Positions 24,645-35,640 are shown, counted from the stretch's first letter. The stretch is DNA of 64,000 nucleotides from Urechis unicinctus (GCA_034190875.2 CM067350.1:18934210-18998209), one strand, 5' to 3'. Notes: generated by a model not told the origin, from the letters alone. Translations and numbers: made by a program.

Positions 24645-24975
24645 CATATTTTTTTTTAATGTTTAATGTTCGGGATCCAAAATGGCAAACATGATGAATG
24701 ACTTTCATAGGGTGGTTTTTAGTAAGTGAAGTATATTGATGGGACTATATATAATTAAGAGCCAACATGGATTGAAATCCCCCCTTCCCGATAAGGTTTG
24801 TAAGCAGTTTAAAACATCAATATTCCACCATTTATAAAAAAATCACTTGTGTAAGTTTTGTGCAAGAGAAGTTGTCTCAACCGATCTAAAAAAATAGCTT
24901 GAGCAAATCGATGTTTCGTGCAAACGAAGGAATACGTCTATGCAATTTTAGATCATGTTCCATCGAGCTTACGAC
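24645..24975. repeat. Direct repeat, copy 2
   Basis: Matches copy 1 at 23615-23985 in order, with several losses of 5 to 20 bases. The two copies are about 660 bases apart, in the same orientation. They could be a local duplication or the two ends of a small non-autonomous element; no primer-binding or coding signal separates these options. Confidence 0.75.
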
Positions 24976-25226
24976 CTAGCTCATTCAACTCAAGTATTTC
25001 AGCTATGTTGTGCTTTTGTGGATCTTCAAAGTTCACTGCTATCATAAATAGCTGATGCTTACACTTGTCAATAGATTCCAGATAACTTCATTATGGTCCG
25101 GATTTTGTTTCCCATGGCGGCTCAATATGGCCGTTTTTGTCACAAAGGTTACCCAAATCCACCTCGCCGTATTTTGAGATTCGATAATTCGATCGCATTC
25201 AACATGTAAAATAGTTTAGATAACAA

Positions 25227-25940
25227 TTGTATCTACCGATTTATGAAATATCAGCACCGTATCTGGAACAGTTCATTTACAGCGATTGTTTAAAGTCGCG
25301 CAATTTTCTATTTTTCCACATCGAAAAAATGGCGTGTCACTTTTTTTCTACGCTAGTCGGTGTAGAAAAGGTATCAAGGGAATTTTTATGCCTGGATCAA
25401 TCTTGCTATTTTTTTCGGAATTACCATTATGAAATGTTGTGCTACCAAATACGAGTGCGCTGGACATCTAACTTATCCAGAAGTGGTAGTAAAATAGCGC
25501 CGTATACTTGTACACTCCACAAATTTGCCCGTTCCCGGCCGATAGGCCCAGCGCATTCGTGTGCAACAGATAAACGTGTGCACACCATGAATACATATTC
25601 TGGTTCTACCTATGAACTGACACAAAATTTTTTTGTGTCAGTTGTACATCAACCGTGGATTCCCGCGCTGTCTTATCCCAGCAACAGCCCACAGCTGACT
25701 TTTTCAACGTTTATTGATCTGTTGATATGCACTCTGCGGCGACGTACCGGGGCTTTTGGGGCTGTTTTGGTTCAAGGAAAGATTTCTTCAGGTAGAATTT
25801 TAATTTGTCAAGAATATTACATGTTTATTTTTTTTACATCATATTATCGCCCACAACGAAATGACGGTTTGTCTCACACCCGGAATAAGGCCAAGTGCCC
25901 CCCCCCCCCCAAATGGGGCAGTCACGCAGGGCCTAGTTAG
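25227..25940 (+). other. Unassigned open frame, about 204 codons from the first ATG
   Basis: The frame is open over 714 bases; the first ATG in it is near 25329 (MACHFFSTLV). Several short hydrophobic runs and many Cys and Tyr, but no recognised domain. A perfect hairpin lies inside it (25615-25643) and a poly-C run ends it. About 1 kb upstream of the Smad4 relic. Could be a chance frame or an unknown exon. Confidence 0.2.
25615..25643. repeat. Perfect 13-bp hairpin
   Basis: AACTGACACAAAA, three T, then its exact reverse complement. The arm could form a stem in RNA or a small cruciform in DNA. Confidence 0.85.
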
Positions 25941-25984
25941 TGCGTTGGCAGGAGACGCGTAAACACGAATTTGTAAGGATTCCA

Positions 25985-26003
25985 CCCCCCCCCCCCCCCC
26001 CCC
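25985..26003. repeat. Poly-C run
   Basis: Nineteen C in a row; a shorter C10 run lies at 25899-25910. Similar runs occur at 15035-15049 and 41249-41270. Confidence 0.9.
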
Positions 26004-26900
26004 GATTAACTATCAATGTGGAACTCAAAAAATATTAAAAAGAGCCTGGTGTCATCACTGTCTGTATCTGGGTACATTATAAATTTACTTGTAAAGTTTT
26101 GTTGTGTTTATTTTATGTATGTTGATATATAATGATATGTCACATGATCATTCTTTTATTCAAACCATTTTCAATATTGATTTATATATTTTATCCATAT
26201 ATTTCTGTGTTTTATTTTGAATAGCATGGTGATTAGCCCAAAAGACCAACGTCAGGTTCTATTTATCACCTTGTCAAGAGGGAGTGCACGCAGCACTACC
26301 CGTACTTAGTTCGAAAGAGCTAATGGTGATGGGTATTTTCATATCCAAATGTGGTTGTGGTGATGATTTTGTACGTTTCATTGTGTTGTAATCTCACTAC
26401 TTTTATTATATTATTGATTGACACTGACAGTGGTGTAATGATTTGTTTTGGTTTACAACAATTTGACAAGTTTGGAAAATTAAATGCACACACTTAGAGA
26501 TAACAATTTGATATACCTTTGTTTTGAATCCATAGGTAAAAGAAAGAAGCTCACAGAATTATGCAAGGAGAGTTGCAGGGATTTGCTGCAAGTCATGTAA
26601 GTCATGCTGGGTAAATGTGATTCCTCATGTTTCATCCCAACTACCATTGTTCTTAAGAGTTATTTGGATAAAACAGTAGATATTAAGTAGCCATGTCAGA
26701 CATTTATCCATCAAACTATCTGCCTCTTTGTAGAGAACTTGGTATCGCAGAGGGTCACCTTATTCAACCAACTTCATGGGGTGCTGGTTGGCTTAGTAGT
26801 TGCAAGCTAACCAAGGGTATAATGAGAGAGGTAGCACATTAATTCCATCAGTTCCATTAAATGACTTTAATCCAAAATTGTGAATACATCCACCCTCACC
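26004..26900. other. 5' flank of the Smad4 relic, nothing else recognised
   Basis: AT-rich sequence without recognised exons. It may contain the former 5' UTR and promoter of the Smad4 copy. Confidence 0.45.
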
Positions 26901-27117
26901 ATGACAACAGTGACCCCCTCCTCTGCTGATGCCTGTCTCAGTATAGTCCACAGTCTGATGTGCCATCAGCAGGGTGGCAAGAATGAGTCGTTCTCCAAAC
27001 GAGAAGTTGAAAGTCTGGTACAAAAAGTGAAAGAGCAAAGGGAAGAACTGGACAATCTGATCACTGCTATAATCACAAATGGTGCTCCTCAAGCACACAC
27101 TAGATGGATGTCTTCAG
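26901..27117 (+). pseudogene. SMAD4: Smad4 relic, first coding exon (MH1 domain, N-terminal half)
   Basis: Smad4 is the common partner of receptor Smads in TGF-beta/BMP signalling; its MH1 domain binds GTCT-type DNA. The ATG at 26901 has a CACC context and reads [20 protein letters not shown] then [37 protein letters not shown], matching Smad4 residue for residue over most of the exon. After ITNGA the expected segment up to the conserved TLDGRLQ is shortened by about 16 bases, which shifts the frame. The exon nevertheless ends at the expected place (HTLDGCLQ in the shifted frame, then donor GTAAGA at 27118). The intron position is the family one, so this copy is not processed. Confidence 0.85.
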
Positions 27118-27289
27118 GTAAGACATTTTCAGGTGTCTTATGAAGTTGAGTGTCTGACCTAGGTTATATTCACATCAAATTTTCTGTATGTTTACATCAT
27201 GTATTGCTAAACAAAAAAACTTAAGTGAGCCTTTTTATGAAAGCATTGATATAAAACTTTGCTTGTGAATTTGCAATTGTCTGTGGCTG

Positions 27290-27471
27290 GTGTCTGGATG
27301 AAAGGGATATCCTCATATAATCTATGCTCGTATTTGGCGCTGGCCTGATTTGCACAGTAATGAATCGAAGCATCCAAAGTTCTGCCAGTATGCTTTTGAT
27401 CTAAACCTGGACAGTGTGTGTGAATCCCTACCTTTATGAAAGAGTTGTACAGTTGTACCACCTGGCATAGG
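27290..27471 (+). pseudogene. SMAD4: Smad4 relic, second coding exon (rest of MH1)
   Basis: Reads VSG, a TGA stop at 27299-27301 where the family has Arg, then [19 protein letters not shown] and, further on, [14 protein letters not shown]. This is the core of the Smad4 MH1 domain with the zinc ligand Cys residues. Faults: the bases before the exon are CTG instead of the CAG acceptor; a two-base loss after DSVC shifts the frame; the zinc-ligand His of NPYHYERVV is Leu (NPYLYERVV); a stretch near 27452 is duplicated. The end, CCACCTGGCATAG/GTCAG, matches the family exon end (SPGI). No linker or MH2 exon was found downstream within the window. An unprocessed, truncated pseudogene is the simplest reading. 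Confidence 0.85.
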
Positions 27472-27479
27472 TCAGATCT

Positions 27480-28879
27480 GCTTGATCCGTATTTAAAAAT
27501 TTAAATAGATTCATGCAATACTGCTGCTTGAAAGGTGATTCAATCAATATATTCATCCAAATTAGATTGAATTTGCTTCATGATCTTTTGAGGGTTGTGA
27601 CTTCATCCACTATTAAAGCTGGTGGCCCTTGATGTGATTTGGTGGCCTTTGCGGTGATTTTTGTCACGATCCAATGGATGAATATTACCCCCAAAGATCT
27701 ATAATGTTCGAGACTCCCTGCCAGTAAACATAGTATGTTGCTTACTTTCCAATGGAAAAATAAACTATTGGCAGATAGGATTAGGAGATGCAGCTCTGTT
27801 GGTGCCAATTGTTATGAATAAAACTGATCTTGCCATGAAAGGTGATAAGGTTACTCAGCATGAGTGACATTATTTATTGAAAATGATAAGCATTATAGGC
27901 AGCTCAGGGACTAGGGACATGATAAGTATGACAGCCAATTAATCCACACAATGACAGAATTTACAATATGTTTGGTACAAACTGCTCCAATACAAGAATT
28001 GCATAATATACTATAGAGGCATCATAACAACCATACTGGTTCAATATTTAGCCTAAGTAAAGACATGCGGCAATTGGTAGCTAGGTGGGGTAGTACGAAA
28101 CCGAAGCCTTATTGGCAAGCATGTGATAATAATGACAATCTTTCAACATGAATTCAGCATTCCACTGACACTTTGACTAGACCCATTTTGAACTTCATTC
28201 ATAGTAATGAATTCTTAGGCACAGTTCATCTTGAGCTTTATTCATATTAAAACTTGGCCCTTGCTTTGTTTCAATTTGGAGTAGCTCCGGAGCGCCCAGC
28301 AGACCAATAAAGGATGAATTCATGCAGAATGAATCCGTAGATGGCGGTGGATCCAGTGATCTACCCGATGTTAACCAGCGCAGCGCCTCTAAACTACAGG
28401 TTATCTAGTCTCGGCAGACTAAGTATTCATTGATGCTTTCATGAAACAACCGATTTAATGAATATTCATACTGAACGCTGCATTTACAGGGAAGAATTTG
28501 ATAACTTTGGATGAAACTTATGCGTCATTAGGAACTTAGTGTTTACTTGTTCATTATCATAATCTATCAAGATTGAATTCATTTTTTCTCCTTGATTACC
28601 AGTAATAAAGTTAGTCTTTACATGGATAACTGATTGTTTGTATCTGTGTTGGGTTGTTGGTGTTTTACCTGTTGTCAACCCGATACATTGTATTTGATGA
28701 GTACATTATTGTCATAATTTAGAACCCTGTCTCTCAGTCTTGTCTACAAATGCTGTGCAGTTAATTATTGTCTTATGTGGCAGATAACTTATCAATATTC
28801 AATACAGGTGATGCATGGTATGTACAGGTATGCTTGTAATACAGATGTGAAACCATGTAGTTATTGGATGTCTGCTAAC
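27480..28879. other. Downstream of Smad4 relic, nothing recognised
   Basis: I looked for later Smad4 exons (WCSIAYFEMD, GDVWVRCLSD and WGPDYPRQDI segments) on the plus strand and saw none. No other gene or repeat recognised. Confidence 0.5.
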
Positions 28880-29000
28880 AGACATTGTGAAGGTTTACCG
28901 GACCCGTCGGACATCCAGTAAAACTTTTCTCTGGTCCGATAAAAAATGTGATTGGAACGTTCCCGGTCCTCGGTCCAGTAATAAATTCTAATATACTATA
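28880..29000 (+). repeat. GGTCCGGTAAA dispersed repeat, copy 1
   Basis: Contains CCCGTCGGACATC, TTTTCTCTGGTCCGATAAA and CGGTCCTCGGTCCAGTAATA. The reverse complement of the same landmarks occurs at 45110-45225, and a shorter relative at 43815-43890. Probably one interspersed element family. Confidence 0.6.
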
Positions 29001-30583
29001 CATGCGAGTACCCCCAGTAAAAAATGAAAATAAACCCAAGAATTCGCTGTTTCACGTCTCTGTCGTCTTTCTGTCAATATTTATATTTTTCGCTGGTTCG
29101 TTAGTCATTCGACTTCGGAAGTTCGGGTGATTCCGTGGTTGCCGGAAACGCACAAGTAGATTTCACGCGGATTTTTAAAGCACAGCGTGGCCATATATGC
29201 CTGTCAAAACTTTCGGTCCAGTGCAAAAAATTCTCAGTCCGGTAAGTTTGTCTAACTTTGCTTCATTCCGCACGCTTTTGCAGACCGCGGTACTAGCTTC
29301 TTGAAATTCCTTCACAATGTCTGCTAACAGGTTTAACACGGGTGGTTCATAGCAGAAGGTCAAACGTCCCCGGGCAGTGGTGTTGTACAGCACCAGACAG
29401 GAGCGGGCCCAGTGTCACTCTGAGCTACCCAGTTTGTTGGCACCACGGGAATGATTTGCTTAGTGATGTATATTTTAATATTTGGAACATGTTTGTGACA
29501 ATTATGTTTGACAGTTACATGCTTCTGATCAATGGCTTTGTTGTTTCACTTGGACATGGATGTTGCTAAATTAACCATATACATATTGATGGTTTTTATT
29601 TCTAGTTGTCGCTGTCCCTGCTTCTCTGTATTTAATGAGCATTATGACCACAGATTGCCATTGATGAACATTGTGTAAGATACTGTCTTTGCGGAAACTG
29701 TCATTTAAAGTCGTACTGAAAAATGAAGTTTGAGCCAGGCTTCTAAGATATATCCCAGGTAGCTCTTTGGAACCAAGTGGAGCTTGTGCTCTTCTAGTCT
29801 GTTGGGCTAATCCTAGGCACTAATTGTCTTACAATAAAGTTGTACAACCAGTACCCGATCATAGCCTGATTACATGTGAATTAGATGCAGCATTTATATT
29901 TTAGTGATATTTCAACTGGAGTCGCTAAGAAAGGAACCCTATACCCTGTTTACAGCAGCATGAATCAGATTATTGGTGGTTGGTTGTCCGATATCACCAT
30001 TATCAAAGAGTGTGAATGGCAATTTAACCCAAATCGAGGTTAATTCTCCACTTCACTGAAATATGGTGCATGGCAACTAAAGTCCATTTAAAGATGCATC
30101 TCAACAAAAATCATAAAGATTCTGTTGTGGATTTGCCTACTACTCTTGGAAAAGATATCCTTACAATGAATCTCATCTTTGACCCCCTGCTATTTCTAAG
30201 GCTGTTGTTAGGTCTTATTTTTGATAATAATCCAAATACAGTAGCTGGTAGGTGCTACTAGAACAAAGCTGAAAACAGGGGAGTTTGGATGATAGTACTG
30301 AGAGATTATGGAATAGCAAAGAGGACTGATTGGTGCAGCAGTAGTTACTTGACCAAGTCGTCGCTCTTTCCTTATTATAGTAAACGGGGGATGTTTCAAA
30401 GGCCCAATATGGACAAAAACATTAGCATTTTTAAAAAATTTAACCTGGTACTAAACTAAATGCATATACAAATATTGTGAATGTCCATTATGAAATACGA
30501 TGTATATTAATCCATTGAAATATGGTCTTAGGCAGGTACAGTGCTAACAAATATGGTGTCAGTCTGCTGCAGTTCAATAAACC
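29001..30583. other. Intergenic, nothing recognised
   Basis: AT-rich DNA, short frames only. The 29175-29393 minus-strand frame has no recognised domain. Confidence 0.5.
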
Positions 30584-30913
30584 ATGGGGTCTGGCTGTAG
30601 CAGTACATTGAAACATGTTTTAATGCAGCTAAACCAGAAGGCAACAACCCCAACACCATTCCAAATAAATGACTTTTCCTTTCAAATGTTCAATGCTTTA
30701 TGTATTTTCCTCATTAAACTTGATGAACAATTAAGTGAATATACATTTGTTCAGCTTAGCAGACATTCAGAAGTAGATGAAGCAATTCGAGTTTGTAGGG
30801 AATTGTTGTTATTGTTTACTTTGCTGTACTCTTCAACTACAGGGTTTGTATGTTTCATAACTTCAAGAATAATGAAAGATAATAATAAACAAGTACAACC
30901 AAAAAGTATATGA
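30584..30913 (+). other. Unassigned 109-codon open frame with a myristoylation-like start
   Basis: ATG in context ACCATGG, reading MGSGCSSTLKHVLMQLNQ and ending QVQPKSI. A Gly at position 2, Ser at 6 and Cys at 5 fit an N-myristoylation plus palmitoylation signal. The rest holds a Leu/Phe-rich segment near residues 75-95. I recognise no family. A chance frame cannot be excluded. Confidence 0.25.
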
Positions 30914-30989
30914 GCATATCTTAAGCTTTAATTTTCTTGTTGATGCTGCGCTTCTTCGTTATGGTTTTCGTTGCTGCTTGTTGTTGCTT

Positions 30990-31060
30990 GGAGTGAAGAC
31001 TGATCAGAGAAATAACGAGTCCAGGAGAAGAGTTCTTGTTGTTTATTGAAGTTTAGCGTT
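30990..31060 (-). mobile_element. LTR fragment (R/U5-like), minus orientation
   Basis: On the minus strand reads AATAAACAACAAGAACTC then CTCCTGGACTCGTTATTTCTC. The same AATAAAC..CTGGACTCGT block occurs on the plus strand at 31552-31595 and 31690-31730. A polyadenylation hexamer followed by a fixed block is the usual R/U5 layout of an LTR. Confidence 0.5.
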
Positions 31061-31246
31061 ATAGCTACGCTGGGATCTCCGTCAGAATCTTCCAGAATGT
31101 CTAAGCTAGATGTTCTCCTCTCTTTGCTAGGAAGCTCCCCGGCCGTCTGTGTGTGCCACATGGGCATGGATTTGTAAAGTCATTGTGTTATGATATTAAT
31201 CTAGCTCTTTAGACTTTTGAAACCCTCCCCCTCTTTTCCATTCTCA

Positions 31247-31625
31247 GCATGACATGTTTCACTAGCCCGGGTCAACCTGCCATTAAGACGGGGGTGTGAC
31301 CCTGATAAGTAGACTTGGCTGGTACCTTTTCTCATTGGCCAATGACCCTTTGAGCCTGTGAGCTGTTGGGGTTGACCTCTGTGAGTGGGGACCGGTTGAA
31401 CGGGGGTCAGCTGTTGTTGGGGTTAATCCAATGCCCCCTAATAAAATAGCTGGCCTCGGCGAAATTCAGGGAGAGCTACCTAGCGAAGAGACGAAGTATC
31501 TGAACAAGATTCTGACCCGAGATTCCAGAAAACTGATAAGCTAAAACTCGAATAAACCAATTCCACCTGGACTCGTGTGTTTCTCTGGCTAGTGTCCCCA
31601 CACGCAACTACACGCAGCTATGGGC
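31247..31625 (+). mobile_element. Probable solo LTR
   Basis: Begins TGACATGTTTCACTAGCCCG, contains an AATAAA at 31552 followed by CTGGACTCGTGTGTTTCTC, and ends near CTAGTGTCCCCACACGCAAC. No gag or pol is visible on either side. An ATGGGCATGGATTTG segment occurs at both 31160 and 31619, flanking the element; this is longer than a normal target duplication, so it may be a local repeat. Confidence 0.5.
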
Positions 31626-31689
31626 ATGGATTTGAAATAAAGTATAACAAGTATATTGACCCAATGGGAATGATACAGGCCATAGCTAA

Positions 31690-31818
31690 AGAATAAGCTA
31701 ATAAACCAACAAGAAACTCAACTCCTGGACTCGTATAAGAATGCTACAGGCCATGACTACTCATCAGGGTCACACCCCCACCATATGGGCAGAGGGTGAC
31801 TTGGGCTAGTGAAGACAT
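31690..31818. mobile_element. LTR fragments in mixed orientation
   Basis: 31690-31730 carries the plus-strand AATAAAC..CTGGACTCGT block. 31757-31818 is the reverse complement of the LTR start at 31249-31305 (shared CTAGCCC, GGGGGTGTGACCCTGAT). So pieces of the same LTR family lie in opposite orientations within 130 bases. Confidence 0.5.
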
Positions 31819-31824
31819 GTCGTT

Positions 31825-32681
31825 ATGATAATTAAAATGAACGAAGGCATTCTGTATGCAAGTCAGTTGAATGTCTTACTCGGCTCCATGTCCAGTGCTC
31901 AGTTTCACAAATACAGACATGTTTTATTTAAACTAGCAGTATTTTCTGGATGTACAATACGACAGGGATTATTGTGTTTGAACAAATGTGGAACATATTA
32001 TTATCTTTAGCACACACAATGTTGTTTAATATACAGCTTACCTATATCTAGTTGAATTAAGTTTAAAGGAAAGGGGAATTTTCTGGTTCTTTTTGTTTAA
32101 TGTATACTTTTGCAGGTTTTGTTGTTAATTAGATATTTGTGATTGTTACAGGCCAATATGAGCTTATTATTGCATCCACTGCTAGGATGCTATGTGGAAA
32201 ACCTCAACACCAATTTTTTTTAACAGATGAAGTTTTCTTCAAAAAGTGCTGGCACACAATATATACCTGTATCTGCTGCAGTAGGGTTACAACATTTGTT
32301 TGTATTTCACTTCAATTTTTGCATCGTCAAAATACATGCCCCCGATCAATAAAGGATAGTCACTGGCTATTTCAGTCTGCTTTATTCCGAAGAAGTAGAA
32401 CGAAAAATGTCTGGATTTTTTCTAAATAAATTGTCAAATGGTTCCCAGATTAGCTGGGTATTGAAAAGTTGATCAGATAACAGTACATTTTGATATCTTG
32501 GTGTTAAGTGGGTTACTTGTAACAATATGATTCAAACATTAATGAAGACGTAGCTGAGGTTTAACTGAATTAATCAAGTTACATCTTACCAACATTGGTT
32601 TGTTGGGAATATATGTACCTTATTAGAGTTGAGTTTCACACACACAAAGCCACACACAGTTAAAAAAAACACAAATGAGAC
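31825..32681. other. Intergenic, nothing recognised
   Basis: Two plus-strand frames (31825-32010 and 32139-32429) have no recognised content. 3' flank of the aminopeptidase relic. Confidence 0.5.
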
Positions 32682-32834
32682 TTAAGATGAGGTGTTGGAG
32701 AGCCGTTTTAGCCAGTTCACAGCAGGATCATGGTTTCTCTGGATCCAATCCATGTACATCTCGATCCTCTCCAGACTCTGTGACACCGCCCACACGTCAC
32801 TCCCACCCATGTTAGACATCAAGAAGTCCTTCAC
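32682..32834 (-). pseudogene. Aminopeptidase relic, last exon
   Basis: Acceptor CCCTACAG; reads VKDFLMSNMGGSDVWAVSQS then LERIEMYMDWIQRNHDPAVNWL to a stop. This is the ERAP1-like C-terminal end (pattern LERI..N..WI..N...V..WL). It is intact in this exon and joins in phase to the previous one (YDYDD then VKDF). Confidence 0.8.
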
Positions 32835-33191
32835 CTGTAGGGAATGAAAGGCAGGTTGAATGAGGGTTAGTTTACTGACACTGTCAACAATGACTGGCAT
32901 ACAGACAGAAACACACAGGGAAATATATTCAAATGTCAAATTAATCGTTTACAGACTGTAGGGATATAAAGAGAGCTGTTTTATTGAGGTTAAACATCTG
33001 GCACATAACACTCTCAAGAGTCCAGAGGTCAAAGTCATCCTATCTTGTAGAGCACTGCTATATAGTGGTCCTTGTAGACAGGCGATGTGGTAGGTACAAC
33101 TTAGTAGCCCTATTACATAGTAACCATTGAAATGAATGCCACTTCACACTCAATATCTCCATGGCAGCCATACCCAGTGAGGTTAACTCAC

Positions 33192-33267
33192 ATCATCATA
33201 GTCATACTGAGTGGTGAAGTGTCCTGCAGTCCCCATGTGTGGAAACTTGGATTTCATACCATGGAAT
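33192..33267 (-). pseudogene. Aminopeptidase relic, penultimate exon
   Basis: Reads FHGMKSKFPHMGTAGHFTTQYDYDD and ends at GTGAGT. GHFTTQYDYDD followed by VKDF in the next exon is the family F.T.Y.L..V..F pattern. Confidence 0.65.
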
Positions 33268-33599
33268 CTACAGGTGAATGTCCAGAAAACATACAATAGG
33301 CACAGAATGTTCCACAAAGTATCAACCAACAAATTTGTCCAAGATGCTGAAGAGAAGGAAATACTGGCTCACTGTAAATAGAAAGTGTCCCAGTGTTGCT
33401 TAACAAAATGCCAGGCCAGGATTCTGCCGGTTGGGGTACTGGCCCAGATGTGATGACATATACAGTGTCTGTTTGTCTGATGTTGGGGCCATTCAGTGCT
33501 TCTTCAAGCAACCTGTATCCAAAAAGGCCCACACAGATTGAGCCACGTACACAAGCACAGGCGTCTTTTATAATTTCACATTTGACACGCCTGCTTACA

Positions 33600-34060
33600 A
33601 GCTCTCCCTGACACACAAACTTATGAGCTTTCTTCGACTTATACCCACTCATACGTTCCCACAGACACATGATTAATTCTCAAACACATCTTATCTATAC
33701 ACACCCACTTCTGTGATCTCCCCATCACACCCACTTATGCATTCTACCCACCACACCCACTTATGCATTCAACTAGCCGTGCACAACGGTAATATAAATA
33801 TATACAAATAAGACGTCGTGCGTGACTAGCATTCAACCTAACACTTGCATATGAACTCCCCCTTACACACCCACATAAGAGAAATTCCTGACAAACAAAC
33901 TTTAAAGTTCTCCCCGGCATGCCCACCTTCAAGTTCTACTCATCATACTCATATGTTCTCACAAACACAACCACCTATGTCGTCATCCAAACACCAAAAT
34001 ATAAGTTCCCTCAGACAAACCCACTTATAACATATCCCCAACACATGTACTCACTTTCTC
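33600..34060. repeat. Degenerate CACACCCACTTAT repeat in aminopeptidase intron
   Basis: Loose tandem repeat of 25-35 bases around CACACCCACTTATGCATTC, about a dozen copies, poorly conserved. Non-coding. Confidence 0.6.
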
Positions 34061-34111
34061 CTTGACACACTCAATACACCCATATAGCCACAGGATAAAA
34101 CCACATCTCAC

Positions 34112-34260
34112 CTCTGTAAGAGGATAGTGTCAGTAGATGAGGACAGGGTAGAGAGCAGAGTGGATTTCTCCATAGCTACATTTGTCTCACAGTATTTCCC
34201 CCAGACAAACTCCCAGTCATCCTTGTCTCCATTCTTAACTCCTCCGTCATGTACAAATAA
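34112..34260 (-). pseudogene. Aminopeptidase relic, exon with DDWEFVWGKY
   Basis: Acceptor TTTTTAG, donor GAG/GTGAGA. Reads GDKDDWEFVWGKYCETNVAM then EKSTLLSTLSSSTDTILLQR, corresponding to the conserved WDFLWERY..T....EK..LL.AL..S....LL helix segment. Open throughout. Confidence 0.75.
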
Positions 34261-34324
34261 CTAAAAATCTGGTAGGATACTGCAAAAAGGAGACAAAAAT
34301 AGCAATAAGTAAAAAGGAGCTGAC

Positions 34325-34450
34325 AATATCCATCAATAGTGACCACTGATAAAATGAATATCAATAGAGTGACCATTAATAGTGACCTTTTATAGAGCTA
34401 CCATTGACAATATGACCATTGGTAAAGTGACCATATATAGAATGATCATC
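34325..34450. repeat. Short degenerate GTGACCATT repeat
   Basis: Six or so loose copies of about 20-28 bases around AGTGACCATTAATAGA in an intron. Low conservation. Confidence 0.5.
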
Positions 34451-34459
34451 TCTACTCAC

Positions 34460-34561
34460 TCAGAACCCGGTTTCCATTTCTGAAACCTATCTTTAATCTT
34501 CTCGACAACTGCTAGTTCTCCGATTTCTAGAGCTCGACCTAGCAACAATGTCTGCAAATAC
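34460..34561 (-). pseudogene. Aminopeptidase relic, exon with LLLGRALEIGE
   Basis: Acceptor CTCAG, donor GA/GTGAGT. Reads YLQTLLLGRALEIGELAVVE then KIKDRFQKWKPGSE, matching the LR...L..AC..G...C...A...F..W helix pair of the C-terminal domain. Confidence 0.7.
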
Positions 34562-34589
34562 CTGAGGCAAACAAATCATATCATATAAT

Positions 34590-35255
34590 TCCATCAACAT
34601 TTCCCCCTGCAATAAGCCATCCTCCTTAGACACATTTCCCCCTGCAATAAGCCATCCTCCTTAGACAATTTCCCCCCCCATCCTCCTTAGACACATTTTC
34701 CCCCTGCAATAAGCCATCCTCCTTAGACACATTTCCCCTGCAATAAGCCATCCTCCTTAGACACATTAAGCCCTCCTGCAATAAGCAATAAGCCATCCTC
34801 CTTAGACACATTTCCCCCTGCAATAAGCCATCCTCCTTAGACATTTCCCCCTGCAATAAGCCCCCCTTAGACACATTTCCCCCTGCAATAAGCCATCCTC
34901 CTTAGACACATTACTCCCCCTGCAATAAGCCATCACACCCTGCAATAAGCCATCCTCCTTAGACACATTTCCCCCCTGCAATAAGCCATCCTCCTTAGAC
35001 ACAATAATAAGCCATCCTCCTTAGACACATTTGCCCCTGCAATAAGCCATCCTCCTTAGACACATTTCCCCCTGCAATAAGCCATCCTCCTTAGACCTCC
35101 TTAGACACATTTCCCCTGCAATAAGCCATCCTCCTTAGACACATTTCCCCTGCAATAAGCCATCCTCCTTAGACACATTTCCCCCTGCAATAAGCCATCC
35201 TCCTTAGACACATTTCCCCCTGCAATAAGCCATCCTCCTTAGACACATTGAATAA
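34590..35255. repeat. 35-bp minisatellite in aminopeptidase intron
   Basis: About 19 units of 35 bp: CACATTTCCCCCTGCAATAA then GCCATCCTCCTTAGA, with shortened units where internal pieces are missing. Minus-strand frames read as a short repeated peptide but contain no start or splice context. Confidence 0.9.
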
Positions 35256-35640
35256 ATCTTCATATTCACACATGTGTTGCCCTAAACCATCCTCCTCTGT
35301 TACAGATGGAATAGCTTACACATTTCCAATAAGAATCCTCCTTAGACTCAAAGCAGGTGATGCCACTCCTTAGACAATTGGAATCCTCATTTATGCCCAT
35401 CCTCCTTAGACACATTTCCTGTCACATATCCTCCCTAACAGATAAGTCCTTAGACACATTTCTCTTCATATTCACACATTTGTTCCCTAAACATTAGACT
35501 GTTACAGATGGAATAGCTTACAATTTCCAATATGAGACTCAAAGCAGGTGATGTATAAGCAATGGAATCCTCATTTATGCCCTACACAGACTGGTCAGAT
35601 TCAGGTTTCCATCCACACATATTCTGTCACATATCCATCA
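35256..35640. repeat. Flank sequence present twice, first copy laced with repeat fragments
   Basis: 35266-35455 and 35466-35640 share landmarks in order: CTTCATATTCACACAT, TTACAGATGGAATAGCTTACA, AGACTCAAAGCAGGTGATG, GGAATCCTCATTTATGCCC and TGTCACATATCC. The first copy has pieces of the adjacent 35-bp unit (ATCCTCC, CCTTAGACACATTT) spliced between them. This looks like two overlapping alignments merged into one consensus. Confidence 0.7.

Noticed and set aside
27480..30900. Later Smad4 exons (linker, MH2)
   Set aside because: None of the characteristic MH2 segments was visible on the plus strand.
34590..35255. CRISPR-like array
   Set aside because: Units are contiguous 35-base repeats without unique spacers, in a eukaryotic intron.
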